Assembly: GCF_014212015.1 (NCBI RefSeq)
Contig: NZ_JACJVN010000033.1
Span: 124,001-188,000 of the forward strand
Origin: Cohnella lubricantis
GTDB lineage: Bacteria; Bacillota; Bacilli; Paenibacillales; Paenibacillaceae
Reading direction: 5' to 3'
Length of the DNA stretch: 64,000 nucleotides
Shown: one piece after another, positions 18,297 to 27,158 of the stretch
Position numbering within the stretch: the first letter of the stretch is position 1
Layout: each line of letters begins with the position of its first letter
Position numbers and translations under genes: made by a program
The notes under the pieces: model-generated
Databases searched by the model: none
What the model was told of the DNA's origin: nothing
The model's input: only the letters and a program-made list of their open reading frames with translations

Positions 18297-18410
18297 TAGG
18301 AACCAGGATTCACTCAGGAACGGATTGCGAAGAGAGTGCAAATTCCCTCGAGAAGTGAATGACGTAGGTCCTAGCGGATGAAATCAGTTTTCACAATTTT
18401 ATTCCTAGGA
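18297..18410 (+). ncRNA. Structured 5' leader of speD (possible riboswitch-like element)
   Basis: Three nested helices can be drawn. P1: TAGGAACC (18297-18304) with GGTCCTA (18367-18373), one bulged A. P2: ATTCACT (18308-18314) with AGTGAAT (18354-18360), perfect. P3/P4: AGGAA (18316-18320) with TTCCCT (18343-18348, one bulge) and TTGC (18325-18328) with GCAA (18338-18341). The 3' arm of P1 can instead pair as TCCTAG (18369-18374) with CTAGGA (18405-18410), which touches the speD ribosome binding site at 18407-18416. It does not match any riboswitch consensus I know. Folding is by eye. Confidence 0.45.
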
Positions 18411-18425
18411 AGGGGGAACCGAAAG

Positions 18426-18824
18426 GTGGAATACTCTACTTTCGGACGACACGTTGCGGTTGATGTTTGGGGTGTCGATTTCGATGTTCTGAACAACTCG
18501 GAGCTTCTCCAATCGCACATGGTGGAAGCAGCCGAAGCTTGCGGCGCGACCGTTCTCTCGGTTCAAGCCAAACAATTCGAACCGCAAGGAGCAACTGTTC
18601 TTGTGATGTTGTCGGAGAGCCATCTCTCGATTCACACGTATCCTGAGAGAGGATTCGCCGCGATCGATTGCTACACGTGCGGCGAGACGGTTGACCCTCA
18701 GCTCGCGATCGACTACATGGTTAACGTGCTCAAGCCGGAGCGCTTCTATGCGAAGAAGCTCGTACGCGGCATGGGCGAACTGAAGGTCGAAGAGCCGGTC
18801 ATGAAGCAAGCCGAACTGGTTTAA
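18426..18824 (+). CDS. speD: S-adenosylmethionine decarboxylase proenzyme
   Basis: A 132-residue class 1B (prokaryotic) AdoMet decarboxylase that makes decarboxylated AdoMet for spermidine synthesis. Self-cleavage between Glu64 and Ser65 in LSESHLSIHTYPE would create the pyruvoyl group. The GTG at 18426 is preferred because AGGAAGGGGG precedes it by nine bases and the protein then begins MEYSTFGRHVAVDVWG like the family; an ATG at 18378 lacks a binding site. No speE lies nearby. A structured leader precedes it and a terminator follows, so it is monocistronic. Confidence 0.95.
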   Translation: MEYSTFGRHVAVDVWGVDFDVLNNSELLQSHMVEAAEACGATVLSVQAKQFEPQGATVLVMLSESHLSIHTYPERGFAAIDCYTCGETVDPQLAIDYMVNVLKPERFYAKKLVRGMGELKVEEPVMKQAELV

Positions 18825-18865
18825 TACCGGTTGAAGGATTGCCTAACTGGAAATGAATCGTTATC

Positions 18866-18893
18866 AAGCCATGGGCGGCCCCATGGCTTTTTC
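18866..18893 (+). terminator. Intrinsic terminator of speD
   Basis: AAGCCATGGG (18866-18875) and CCCATGGCTT (18880-18889) form a perfect 10-bp stem with loop CGGC, followed by T residues. Confidence 0.9.
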
Positions 18894-19083
18894 AATGCGC
18901 ATTCGGCGCGATCGGAATAGGAGTCTGGCATTCCGACCACAATAAGGTAATAATGGGGCGGAATTTGCCCTTGTTCGCACAATTTTCAAGAATTCGATTC
19001 CGAATGCTTTGGCCAACTGTGCTATAATTAATCGTAAATTGCTGGCGAGCCTATTATTCATACGGAGAGGCAGGTGAAGGCTC

Positions 19084-20499
19084 ATGCATCTGATCGTTGT
19101 CGGATTGAATTACCGGACGGCGCCCGTCGAAGTGCGGGAGCGGTTTGCGCTGTCGGATCAGGAGCTTCCGCTCGCGCTGCAGGCGCTGAAGAACACGACA
19201 GGCATACTAGAAGGCGTCGTTGTAGCGACCTGCAACCGTACGGAAATATATGCGGTTGTCGACCGGCCTACCTTGTGCGGGCACTTTATTCGTTCTTTCA
19301 TGGAGCAATGGTTCAAGATTCCGCGTATTGAATTTAATCCTTATCTCTATATGCATGAGGACAATCGAGCCATCGAGCATCTGTTCCGTGTCGCATGCGG
19401 ATTGGATTCGATGGTCATCGGCGAGACGCAGATCTTGGGGCAGGTGCGGGACGCGTTCCTGCTCTCGCAGAAGCTTGGCGTGACCGGCACGTTGTTCAAC
19501 AAGCTGTTCAAACAAGCCATTACGGTGGCGAAGCGGGCGCACAGCGAGACTTCGATCGGCGAGAGCGCCGTCTCGGTCAGCTATGCGGCTGTTGAGCTGG
19601 GCAAGCGTATTTTCGGACGGTTCGATCACAAGAAGATCATGATTCTCGGCGCAGGCAAGATGAGCGAGCTGACCGCGAAGCACCTGAACGCCAACGGGGC
19701 CAAGGAAGTGCTGGTCGTCAACCGCACCGTGTCGAGAGCCGAAGAGCTGGCGAAGAAGTTCGACGGCGTCGCGCTGTCGATGGATGAGGCGATGAACCGC
19801 CTTCATGAAGCGGACATTATCATTAGCAGCACGGGCGCCAACGGATTCGTGCTGACGCGCGATAAGCTGGAAGCCGCGCTGGCCCGCCGCAAGCAACGGC
19901 CGATGTTCCTGATCGACATCGCGGTGCCGCGGGACATCGATCCCATATGCGCGAGCCTGAGCAACGTCTATCTCTATGATATTGACGATCTGGAAGGCAT
20001 CGTGGAGACCAATATGGAGAATCGCCGCAAGGAGGCGGTTCTGATCGAGAAGATGATCGCCGACGAGCGCGAAGCTTATCTGGAGTGGTACAAGACGTTA
20101 GGCGTCGCTCCGCTTATTCGCGGGCTGCAAGAGAAGGCTGCTTCCGTTCATGAGCAGACGATGGAGAGCTTGCTGCGCAAGCTGCCGGATCTGGACGAGC
20201 GCGAGATCAAGGTCATTCGCAAGCTGACGAAGAGCATGATGAATCAGATCGTTCACGATCCGATTCTGCGCATCAAGGAGCTGTCCGCCGAGAAGCGCGG
20301 CGAAGCGGCTTTAGGGCTGTTCGTGGAGCTGTTCGCGCTTCAGGATGACGTAGAGCGCATTCAAGCGGAGATGAACGCCGAGGAGAGCGCTCGGGCGGCG
20401 GCGCTGGCGGCTGAGAGCAGACCGGCCGAGAGCAGACCAGCTGAGAAACCGTCGAACGCTTCCGCGATTCTCTCCCAATTGGCCGGCGCGTTTCGCTGA
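19084..20499 (+). CDS. hemA: Glutamyl-tRNA reductase
   Basis: A 471-residue enzyme that reduces Glu-tRNA to glutamate-1-semialdehyde, the first committed step of tetrapyrrole synthesis by the C5 route. The N-terminal catalytic domain holds Cys50 in ATCNRTE; SMVIGETQILGQV and the NADPH fold (ILGAGKMSELTAKHL) follow; a helical dimerisation domain ends the core. The last 45 residues are an Ala/Glu-rich extension with the repeat AESRP twice, beyond the usual length. ATG 19084 follows GGAGAGGCAGGTGAAGG. TATAAT lies at 19023-19028. It heads the hem operon. Confidence 0.98.
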   Translation: MHLIVVGLNYRTAPVEVRERFALSDQELPLALQALKNTTGILEGVVVATCNRTEIYAVVDRPTLCGHFIRSFMEQWFKIPRIEFNPYLYMHEDNRAIEHLFRVACGLDSMVIGETQILGQVRDAFLLSQKLGVTGTLFNKLFKQAITVAKRAHSETSIGESAVSVSYAAVELGKRIFGRFDHKKIMILGAGKMSELTAKHLNANGAKEVLVVNRTVSRAEELAKKFDGVALSMDEAMNRLHEADIIISSTGANGFVLTRDKLEAALARRKQRPMFLIDIAVPRDIDPICASLSNVYLYDIDDLEGIVETNMENRRKEAVLIEKMIADEREAYLEWYKTLGVAPLIRGLQEKAASVHEQTMESLLRKLPDLDEREIKVIRKLTKSMMNQIVHDPILRIKELSAEKRGEAALGLFVELFALQDDVERIQAEMNAEESARAAALAAESRPAESRPAEKPSNASAILSQLAGAFR

Positions 20500-20547
20500 T
20501 CGCCGCGCGCGAACGTCCCGCGAGGGATTTCGGGAGGGGGCGCTCTT

Positions 20548-21369
20548 ATGTTAACGAACGATTGGCTGAGCGATGCCGTATTGTATATTTATGCCCTGAG
20601 CCTGCTGTTTTTCGTATCCGACGCCGCGTACGGCAAGCGGAACGGGAAGCGCATAGGAACAGGGCTGCTTGTTTTCGTATGGATTCTTCAGACCGGATTT
20701 CTCCTGGATCTGCTGCTCACCCGGTTCTTCATTCCCCAGGTGACGCTTCAGGACTACATATTCTTCATCGCATGGGTATTCGTCAGCTTCTCGCTTGTTC
20801 TTAATCTGTTCGTTCGGGCGGAGCTGCTTGTCTTGCTTGTTAATGTGGTCGGATTCGCGATTCTAAGCGTCACGCTGATGGAGCGCCCGAAGCAGCATCT
20901 TCCGCTTGCGCCGGGCGAAGCAGCCCACCGGCTGCTGATCGCGCATATCGCGCTCATTACGGTTGCATTTGTCTTGTTGACGGTGGCTGGTCTGCTGTGC
21001 GCCATGCTTCTCTTCTTGAACGATAGGCTCAAGCGGAAGAAGTGGGGCTCGATCATGAGCCGAATGCCGAGTCTTACGTCGATTGACCGCTATGCGTACT
21101 TCTCCGCCGTCATTGGGGCGCCGCTGTTGCTGCTCTCCTTGTCTACGGGCACGGCGGCGTTGATCATCGAAGGCAATTACGCCGATCTGGCCGACGAGAA
21201 GGTGCTGCTGGCTTTCGCGTCGGCTGCCGTTTATCTGTTCTTCTTGCTGAGAAGAATGGCGAACAAGGGGGACATCCCGCAGCTCTCTCGCTGGCATCTG
21301 GCCGCCTACATTCTGCTGGTTATCGACTTCTTCGCCAATTGGTTCTCTTCCTTTCACCGCTGGGTGTAG
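20548..21369 (+). CDS. hemX: HemX/CcsA-type cytochrome c assembly family membrane protein
   Basis: A 273-residue protein with eight predicted membrane helices, belonging to the CcsA/CcmC/HemX family. It lies between hemA and the next haem gene exactly as hemX does in B. subtilis hemAXCDBL. HemX is reported to lower the cellular amount of HemA; here this is by analogy. The Trp-rich haem-handling loop of true CcsA is not evident, which favours HemX over a cytochrome c synthase. GGGAGGGGG precedes ATG 20548. Confidence 0.92.
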   Translation: MLTNDWLSDAVLYIYALSLLFFVSDAAYGKRNGKRIGTGLLVFVWILQTGFLLDLLLTRFFIPQVTLQDYIFFIAWVFVSFSLVLNLFVRAELLVLLVNVVGFAILSVTLMERPKQHLPLAPGEAAHRLLIAHIALITVAFVLLTVAGLLCAMLLFLNDRLKRKKWGSIMSRMPSLTSIDRYAYFSAVIGAPLLLLSLSTGTAALIIEGNYADLADEKVLLAFASAAVYLFFLLRRMANKGDIPQLSRWHLAAYILLVIDFFANWFSSFHRWV

Positions 21370-21373
21370 AAAA

Positions 21374-21428
21374 CTCCCCTAGAAGTGAAGTGATCCTTCG
21401 GTGCATAGTCCGATTACTTTTGGGGGAG
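21374..21428 (+). other. Long stem-loop between hemX and sirC
   Basis: CTCCCCTAGAAGT (21374-21386) pairs with ACTTTTGGGGGAG (21416-21428) over 13 positions, two of them wobble pairs, with a 29-base loop. It lies directly after the hemX stop and ends 22 bases before the sirC ribosome binding site. No T run follows, so it is not a standard terminator. It may control relative expression or RNA processing inside the hem operon. Confidence 0.6.
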
Positions 21429-21465
21429 CCCCCGGAAACCACGGAATACGAGGAGGGGATTGGTG

Positions 21466-22116
21466 ATGAACGGTTATCCGATCATGCTCGATTTGAAGGA
21501 TAAGCCGGTGCTGATCGCCGGCGGAGGAGCTGTCGCGGAGCGGAAGGCAGCCGCGCTGCTGGAGGCCGGGGGCGACGTGACCGTCGTCGCCCCGAGCGTG
21601 TCGCCGCGGCTGCGCGAATGGGCGGATCGCGGGCGGATTCGCTTGGCCGAGCGGGAAGCGCGCGAGGAGGATCTGGCAGGCGCCGCTCTCTTCTTCGCGG
21701 CGACGGACGATGCGGAGGCGAATCGCAGGCTGGCGGAAGCGGCGCGGGCGCGAGGCGTCTGGACGAACGTAGGGACAGACGGCGAAGCAGGCGATTTCGT
21801 GACGCCGGCCGTCGTGCGGCGCGGCGATCTGGTCTTGGCCGTCAGCGCGTCGGCCGCAGGTCCTGCGCTGGCGGCCAGGGTGGCGCGCGAGCTGGGGCAG
21901 AGGTACGGCCCGGACTATGCGCATGCGGCCGCGGTGCTGCGGGCGGTTCGCCGCGCAGCCAAGGCCTGCGTAGGAGACGCCGCGGAGCGTCGACGGCTGC
22001 TTGCGGCGTCGGCGACGGACGAAGCGCTCGCCATGTGGCGGGAGGCGAGTCCGGATGAGCCGCCGGAGCGGCTGGTAGAGCGGCTGCGGCAGCTGCCGGG
22101 GCATGCCGAAGGGTAG
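21466..22116 (+). CDS. sirC: Precorrin-2 dehydrogenase / sirohydrochlorin ferrochelatase-type protein
   Basis: A 216-residue NAD-dependent enzyme of sirohaem synthesis, equivalent to the N-terminal CysG or Met8p. The N-terminus shows MLDLKDKPVLIAGGGAVAERKAA, with the GGGxVAxxKAxxLL dinucleotide motif. WTNVGTDGEAGDFVTPAVVRRGDL matches the family block that normally reads NxxDxxxxCDFxxPA. GAGGAGGGG precedes ATG 21466 by six bases. The very Ala/Arg-rich C-terminus is high in GC. Together with the CobA domain downstream it gives this operon a sirohaem branch from uroporphyrinogen III. Confidence 0.9.
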   Translation: MNGYPIMLDLKDKPVLIAGGGAVAERKAAALLEAGGDVTVVAPSVSPRLREWADRGRIRLAEREAREEDLAGAALFFAATDDAEANRRLAEAARARGVWTNVGTDGEAGDFVTPAVVRRGDLVLAVSASAAGPALAARVARELGQRYGPDYAHAAAVLRAVRRAAKACVGDAAERRRLLAASATDEALAMWREASPDEPPERLVERLRQLPGHAEG

Positions 22117-22173
22117 AAATGGTATAATCGATAGGACATCACATCAGCTACAAGCTGCATACGGGAGGACGCC

Positions 22174-23112
22174 ATGCGCACCATTATTGTCGGAAGCCGC
22201 CAGAGCGCGCTTGCCATGACGCAGACGGGACAGACGATCGATCTGCTGAAGTCCATCTGCGCCGAAGCCGGATTATCTCTTGCATTCGAAGTGAAGACGA
22301 TCGTGACCCGCGGGGATCGCATACTGGACGTTACGCTGTCCAAGGTCGGCGGCAAGGGCTTGTTCGTGAAGGAGATCGAGCAAGCGCTGTTGGACGGGGA
22401 GATCGACTTCGCCGTCCATAGCATGAAGGACATGCCGTTCGACTTGCCGGAAGGGCTCGTTATCGGCGCCGTTCCGAAGCGCGAGGATCCGCGCGACGTG
22501 TTGATCAGCTTGAACGGATACGACCTGGCGAGCCTGCCGCCGAACGCCAAGGTAGGTACGAGCAGCCTGCGCCGCGCCGCGCAGCTGAAGGCGCAGCGTC
22601 CCGACCTGCAGATCGAATCGGTGCGGGGCAACATCGACACGCGCCTGAAGAAGCTAGAGACGGAAGGCTTCGATGCCATTCTGCTCGCAGCTGCAGGCAT
22701 GCGGCGTATGGGCTGGGCGGACAAAATCACGAATTATCTCGAGCCGCAGGAATGTCTGCCGGCTGTCGGCCAAGGCGCTCTTGCGATTGAGTGCCGCGAG
22801 GACGACACGGAAGTGCTCGATCTGCTCGCGCGGCTGAACGATGCGAAGACGGAGCGGGCCGTACGGGCGGAACGCCGGTTCCTCGGCATGCTGAACGGAG
22901 GATGCCAAGTGCCGATCGGCGCTTATGCCGAGACGGATTCCGGAGATGATCACGCGCCGATTCGGCTGACGGCGATGGTGGCGAAGCCGGACGGGAGCGT
23001 CTTCCTTCGCGCGGATTCGAGCGGCACCGATCCGGTGCAGGTCGGGACGGCGGCAGCCGAGGAGCTGCTGGCACGGGGAGCGAAGCAAATCCTGGACGAA
23101 ACGAGGGAGTAA
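22174..23112 (+). CDS. hemC: Porphobilinogen deaminase (hydroxymethylbilane synthase)
   Basis: A 312-residue enzyme that joins four porphobilinogens into hydroxymethylbilane. Signature segments include [35 protein letters not shown] and [12 protein letters not shown]. Cys244 in [12 protein letters not shown] is the expected attachment site for the dipyrromethane cofactor. GGGAGG precedes ATG 22174. The next gene starts three bases after its stop, so translation is tightly coupled. Confidence 0.98.
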   Translation: MRTIIVGSRQSALAMTQTGQTIDLLKSICAEAGLSLAFEVKTIVTRGDRILDVTLSKVGGKGLFVKEIEQALLDGEIDFAVHSMKDMPFDLPEGLVIGAVPKREDPRDVLISLNGYDLASLPPNAKVGTSSLRRAAQLKAQRPDLQIESVRGNIDTRLKKLETEGFDAILLAAAGMRRMGWADKITNYLEPQECLPAVGQGALAIECREDDTEVLDLLARLNDAKTERAVRAERRFLGMLNGGCQVPIGAYAETDSGDDHAPIRLTAMVAKPDGSVFLRADSSGTDPVQVGTAAAEELLARGAKQILDETRE

Positions 23113-23115
23113 TCG

Positions 23116-24657
23116 ATGTCCAAGGGGAAGGTGTATCTGGTTGGCGCGGGACCGGGAGATCCGAAGCTGATCACGGTTCGCGGCTTGGAGGCGCTCAAGA
23201 AGTCGGATGCGGTCGTATTCGACCGGCTGGCCGGACCGCAGCTGCTCGGCGAGATCTCGCCTGCGGCGGAGCGAATCTATGTCGGCAAGCGGCCGGACCG
23301 CCACACGATGAAGCAGGAAGAGATCAATCAACTGCTTGTGGATCTGGCGCTGCAAGGCAAGACAGTCTGCCGCTTGAAGGGCGGCGACCCGACCGTATTC
23401 GGCCGCGTCGGGGAAGAGGCGGAGCTGCTGAAGAAGAACGGCGTCCCTTATGAGATCGTGCCGGGCATTACTTCCGCGATCTCCGTGCCGGCTTATGCCG
23501 GCATCCCGGTAACCCATCGCGACCTGGCCTCCTCCTTCTCCGTTATTACTGGACACGAGAGCCCGGACAAGCTCGACCGTTCGATCCAATGGGATAAAGT
23601 GACGAACGCGACCGGTACGCTCGTCTTCCTGATGGGGGTCTCCAAGATCGGCTATATCAGCGACCAGCTGATGAAGCACGGCCGTCCGCCGTCTACGCCG
23701 GTTGCGCTCGTCCGCTGGGGCACCCGCGCCGAGCAGGATACGCTCGTCGGCACGTTGGCGGACATTGAGGCGAAGGTGCTGGAAGCGGACTTCCAGCCGC
23801 CGGCGGTCATTGTCGTCGGCGAGGTCGTGAACCAGCGCGATGCGCTGCGCTGGGTAGAGGACAAGCCGCTGTTCGGCCGGCGCATTCTCGTGACTCGCGC
23901 CCGATCGCAGGCGAGCGAGCTGTCAGCGCGCATCGATGAGCTGGGCGGCGAGCCGTACGAATATCCGGTCATCGAGACGAGGATGACGGACGCTCCGGCT
24001 GCTGTTGGTGCTATCAGGAACGCGCTGGCGGAGCCGGAATCGTATGACTGGGTCATGTTAACCAGCGTGAACGGAGTCGACTTCTTCTTCCGCTGGCTGG
24101 AGGAATTCGGCGTCGATATCCGCAGGCTGCATAAGGCGGAATTCGCAGCCGTTGGTCCTGCGACAGCCGCCGTGCTCAAAGCACGCGGCATCTTGGCAAG
24201 CCAACTGCCGGAGACATTCCAAGCCGAAGGGCTCATGGACAGCCTGGCTTCGCGACTCCAGCCTGGACAGCGTGCTCTCTTGCCGAGAGGCGATCTAGCC
24301 CGCCGCTGGCTGCCTGAGGAGCTTCGCAAGCTCGGCGTTGAGGCCGTCGAGCTCGACGTCTACGAGACGATCGCGGCTGCGCCGCAGGATCGCATGTTGA
24401 TGGAGATGCTGTTAGAGGGCGGAATCCATGCCGTAACGTTCACGAGCTCGTCAACGGTGACGAATCTGCTCGAGGCGCTGCGCAAGATGGGGGCGGAGCG
24501 GCCGCAAGACCTGCTGCATGGCGTCGATATCGTCTGCATCGGGCCGATCACGGCCAAGACGGCCGGGGAGAACGGTTTGCGCGTAACCGCGACGGCGCAG
24601 AACGCCACCATTGAAGGTCTCATCCAAACCTTACTCGATATTCAATCGCAAGCATAA
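23116..24657 (+). CDS. Fused uroporphyrinogen-III C-methyltransferase / uroporphyrinogen-III synthase
   Basis: A 513-residue fusion (cobA-hemD). Residues 1-250 are the SAM-dependent SUMT, with LVGAGPGDPKLITVRGLEAL at the N-terminus, RLKGGDPTVFGRVGEE, and the EIVPGITSAISVPAYAGIPVTHR block. From about residue 254 (FGRRILVTRARSQASEL) a HemD domain follows to the end, with ALLPRGDLARRWLPEEL and VTFTSSSTVTNL. HemD closes the linear tetrapyrrole to uroporphyrinogen III; CobA methylates it to precorrin-2, feeding the upstream sirC product. B. subtilis hemD is a separate gene. Confidence 0.96.
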   Translation: MSKGKVYLVGAGPGDPKLITVRGLEALKKSDAVVFDRLAGPQLLGEISPAAERIYVGKRPDRHTMKQEEINQLLVDLALQGKTVCRLKGGDPTVFGRVGEEAELLKKNGVPYEIVPGITSAISVPAYAGIPVTHRDLASSFSVITGHESPDKLDRSIQWDKVTNATGTLVFLMGVSKIGYISDQLMKHGRPPSTPVALVRWGTRAEQDTLVGTLADIEAKVLEADFQPPAVIVVGEVVNQRDALRWVEDKPLFGRRILVTRARSQASELSARIDELGGEPYEYPVIETRMTDAPAAVGAIRNALAEPESYDWVMLTSVNGVDFFFRWLEEFGVDIRRLHKAEFAAVGPATAAVLKARGILASQLPETFQAEGLMDSLASRLQPGQRALLPRGDLARRWLPEELRKLGVEAVELDVYETIAAAPQDRMLMEMLLEGGIHAVTFTSSSTVTNLLEALRKMGAERPQDLLHGVDIVCIGPITAKTAGENGLRVTATAQNATIEGLIQTLLDIQSQA

Positions 24658-24705
24658 GCGTTGACTCAACCATATTTGACCCAACTATAGAGGGGGAGAA
24701 TCACC

Positions 24706-25695
24706 ATGGCTTATCCCATTACGAGACATCGTCGGCTTCGCCGGACGTCTGCGCTGCGCAGCATGATCCGCGAGACTCGGCTGCACGCGGACGATCTGAT
24801 CGCGCCCATCTACATCATCTACGGCCAGAATGTCAAAGCTGAGATCTCGACGATGCCGGGCGTATACCAGTATTCGGTCGACCGGCTGCACGAAGAGGTA
24901 GCGGAGCTTCAGGAGGCAGGCGTTAACGCTGTGCTGCTGTTCGGCATTCCGGAGCATAAGGACAGCGTCGGCACCGGCGCCTTCATTGACGACGGCATCG
25001 TGCAGCAGGCGACGCGCCGCATCAAGGAGCTCGCGCCGAATATGCTCGTCGTCGCCGACACTTGCCTGTGCGAGTATACCGATCACGGCCATTGCGGCGT
25101 CGTGCATCGGCAGGGCGACGAGGCGATCGTGGACAATGACGAATCGTTGGATCTGCTCGTGAAGACGGCTGTCTCTCAAGCCAAAGCGGGCGCAGACATC
25201 ATCGCGCCGTCCAATATGATGGACGGGTTCGTGGCGGCGATCCGCCAAGGACTCGACGAGGCGGGCTTCGAGGACATTCCGATCATGTCGTACTCGGTCA
25301 AATACGCTTCGGCTTATTACGGGCCATTCCGCGTTGCCGCGCAATCCGCGCCTCAGTTCGGAGACCGCAAGACGTACCAGATGGATCCGGCGAATGGCCG
25401 CGAGGCGCTGCGGGAAGCGCAGACCGACGTAGAGGAAGGCGCAGATATGCTGATGGTGAAGCCGGGCCTTGCTTATCTGGACCTGGTCCGCCAAATCCGC
25501 GACCGCTTCGACCTTCCGGTTGTCGTCTATAACGTCAGCGCGGAGTATGCGATGGTGAAGGCGGCGGCGATGCAAGGCTGGATCGACGAGCGCGCGATCG
25601 TCATGGAGACGCTCATCGGCATGAAGCGAGCCGGCGCGGACGTTATTATTACGTATCATGCCAAAGACGCCGCTCGCTGGCTGAAGGAACAATAA
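24706..25695 (+). CDS. hemB: Delta-aminolevulinic acid dehydratase (porphobilinogen synthase)
   Basis: A 329-residue enzyme that condenses two ALA molecules to porphobilinogen. The zinc site [14 protein letters not shown] shows Cys120, Cys122 and Cys130, so it is a zinc-type enzyme. The two Schiff-base lysine regions are visible ([13 protein letters not shown] and [11 protein letters not shown]). [16 protein letters not shown] opens the family. GAGGGGGAG precedes ATG 24706. It sits between the cobA-hemD fusion and hemL in the operon. Confidence 0.98.
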   Translation: MAYPITRHRRLRRTSALRSMIRETRLHADDLIAPIYIIYGQNVKAEISTMPGVYQYSVDRLHEEVAELQEAGVNAVLLFGIPEHKDSVGTGAFIDDGIVQQATRRIKELAPNMLVVADTCLCEYTDHGHCGVVHRQGDEAIVDNDESLDLLVKTAVSQAKAGADIIAPSNMMDGFVAAIRQGLDEAGFEDIPIMSYSVKYASAYYGPFRVAAQSAPQFGDRKTYQMDPANGREALREAQTDVEEGADMLMVKPGLAYLDLVRQIRDRFDLPVVVYNVSAEYAMVKAAAMQGWIDERAIVMETLIGMKRAGADVIITYHAKDAARWLKEQ

Positions 25696-25728
25696 TTTTT
25701 TTGAAGCTGACAAAAGGATGTGCTGATC

Positions 25729-27030
25729 ATGACGGATATTCGCGGCAAACGTACGGATTCCAGATCCAAAGCCGCTTTTGAAAGGGCGAAGCGCTCGATC
25801 CCAGGCGGCGTGAACAGCCCGGTACGCGCCTTCAAATCGGTCGGCCTGACCCCGCTCGTCATCGAGCGCGCGGCCGGCAGCCGAATTACCGACATCGACG
25901 GTCAAACCTATATTGATTATGTGCTGTCTTGGGGCCCTCTCATTGCGGGACATGCGCATCCGGAGGTCGTTGAGGCGATCAAGCGCGCAGCGGAGAGAGG
26001 AACGAGCTTCGGCGCGCCGACCGAACTGGAGACGGAGATGGCCGAGCTCGTCTGCGAGCGCATGCCTTCCGTGGAAGTGGTGCGGATGGTTAACTCCGGC
26101 ACCGAAGCGACGATGAGCGCGCTGCGTCTTGCCCGCGGGTTCACCGGACGCAGCAAGATTCTGAAGTTCGAAGGCTCGTACCATGGCCATGCGGACAGCC
26201 TGCTCATCAAGGCGGGCTCAGGCGTCGCTACCCTCGGCCTGCCGGACAGCCCGGGCATACCGGAGAGCGTCGCCACGCATACGATCGCCGTTCCTTACAA
26301 CGATATCGAGTCCGTCAAGCTGGCGTTCGAGAAGTTCGGCGAAGAGATCGCCGCCGTTATCGTCGAGCCGGTCGCCGGCAACATGGGCGTCGTGCCGCCG
26401 CTGCCGGGATTCCTGCAAGGCTTGCGCGACGTGACGGCGAAGTATGGCGCTTTGCTTATTTTCGACGAGGTGATGACGGGCTTCCGCGTTGGCTACTACA
26501 GCGCTCAAGGACTGTATAAGGTGACGCCGGACCTGACGTGCATGGGCAAAGTCATCGGCGGCGGCCTTCCGGTCGGCGCTTACGGCGGACGCCGGGACAT
26601 CATGGACAAAGTCGCGCCTGTCGGTCCGATCTACCAAGCGGGAACGCTCTCGGGCAATCCGCTGGCTATGACCGCCGGACTGACGACACTGAAGCTGATG
26701 ACCGAATCGCAATATGCGATGCTTGAACGGCTGGCGGTGCGCCTGCAAGCCGGGCTGGAGCGCAGCGCGTCCGAATTCGGCGTCGAGCTGACAGTGAACC
26801 GCGTAGGCTCCATGGTGTGCCCGTTCCTGACGGATAAGCAGGTTATTAACTTCGAGACCGCGCGCAGCTCCAATGTGGAGCGGTTCAAGACGATTTTCAC
26901 CCGGATGCTCGATGCCGGCGTCAACCTTCCGCCTTCGCAGTTCGAAGGCTGGTTCCTGTCGACGGCTCACACCGAAGCGGATATCGACGCATCCATCGAA
27001 GGGTTCCGCACGGCATTGTCCAAGCTGTAA
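25729..27030 (+). CDS. hemL: Glutamate-1-semialdehyde 2,1-aminomutase
   Basis: A 433-residue PLP enzyme of aminotransferase class III that turns glutamate-1-semialdehyde into 5-aminolevulinate. Features: [17 protein letters not shown] at the N-terminus, [26 protein letters not shown], and Lys274 in [16 protein letters not shown], the expected PLP lysine. ATG 25729 follows AAAGGATG; a GTG at 25720 in frame lies inside that site. It closes the hem operon, which ends at a very stable terminator. Confidence 0.97.
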   Translation: MTDIRGKRTDSRSKAAFERAKRSIPGGVNSPVRAFKSVGLTPLVIERAAGSRITDIDGQTYIDYVLSWGPLIAGHAHPEVVEAIKRAAERGTSFGAPTELETEMAELVCERMPSVEVVRMVNSGTEATMSALRLARGFTGRSKILKFEGSYHGHADSLLIKAGSGVATLGLPDSPGIPESVATHTIAVPYNDIESVKLAFEKFGEEIAAVIVEPVAGNMGVVPPLPGFLQGLRDVTAKYGALLIFDEVMTGFRVGYYSAQGLYKVTPDLTCMGKVIGGGLPVGAYGGRRDIMDKVAPVGPIYQAGTLSGNPLAMTAGLTTLKLMTESQYAMLERLAVRLQAGLERSASEFGVELTVNRVGSMVCPFLTDKQVINFETARSSNVERFKTIFTRMLDAGVNLPPSQFEGWFLSTAHTEADIDASIEGFRTALSKL

Positions 27031-27080
27031 GTTGGAAAAGGTTAAACGGCAACATCGGCGGCGTCGATGCTGCCATACCC

Positions 27081-27133
27081 AAACGGCCTTAACCGCTTGT
27101 GAAGCGTGCTTCACGGAGCGGTTAAGGCCGTTT
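27081..27133. terminator. Long convergent terminator between hemL and the DUF1648 gene
   Basis: AAACGGCCTTAACCGCT (27081-27097) and AGCGGTTAAGGCCGTTT (27117-27133) form a perfect 17-bp stem. An inner GTGAAGC/GCTTCAC stem fills the loop. T and A flanks on each side allow use in both directions. Confidence 0.92.
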
Positions 27134-27158
27134 GTTCGTGTTCAGGGAATATTGGCTG

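Noticed and set aside
18285-18313. TTGACA at 18285 as the speD -35
   Set aside because: The bases 17-18 bp downstream (ATTCAC, TTCACT) do not resemble a -10; the TTGCAT/TATTTT pair upstream is better, although also weak.
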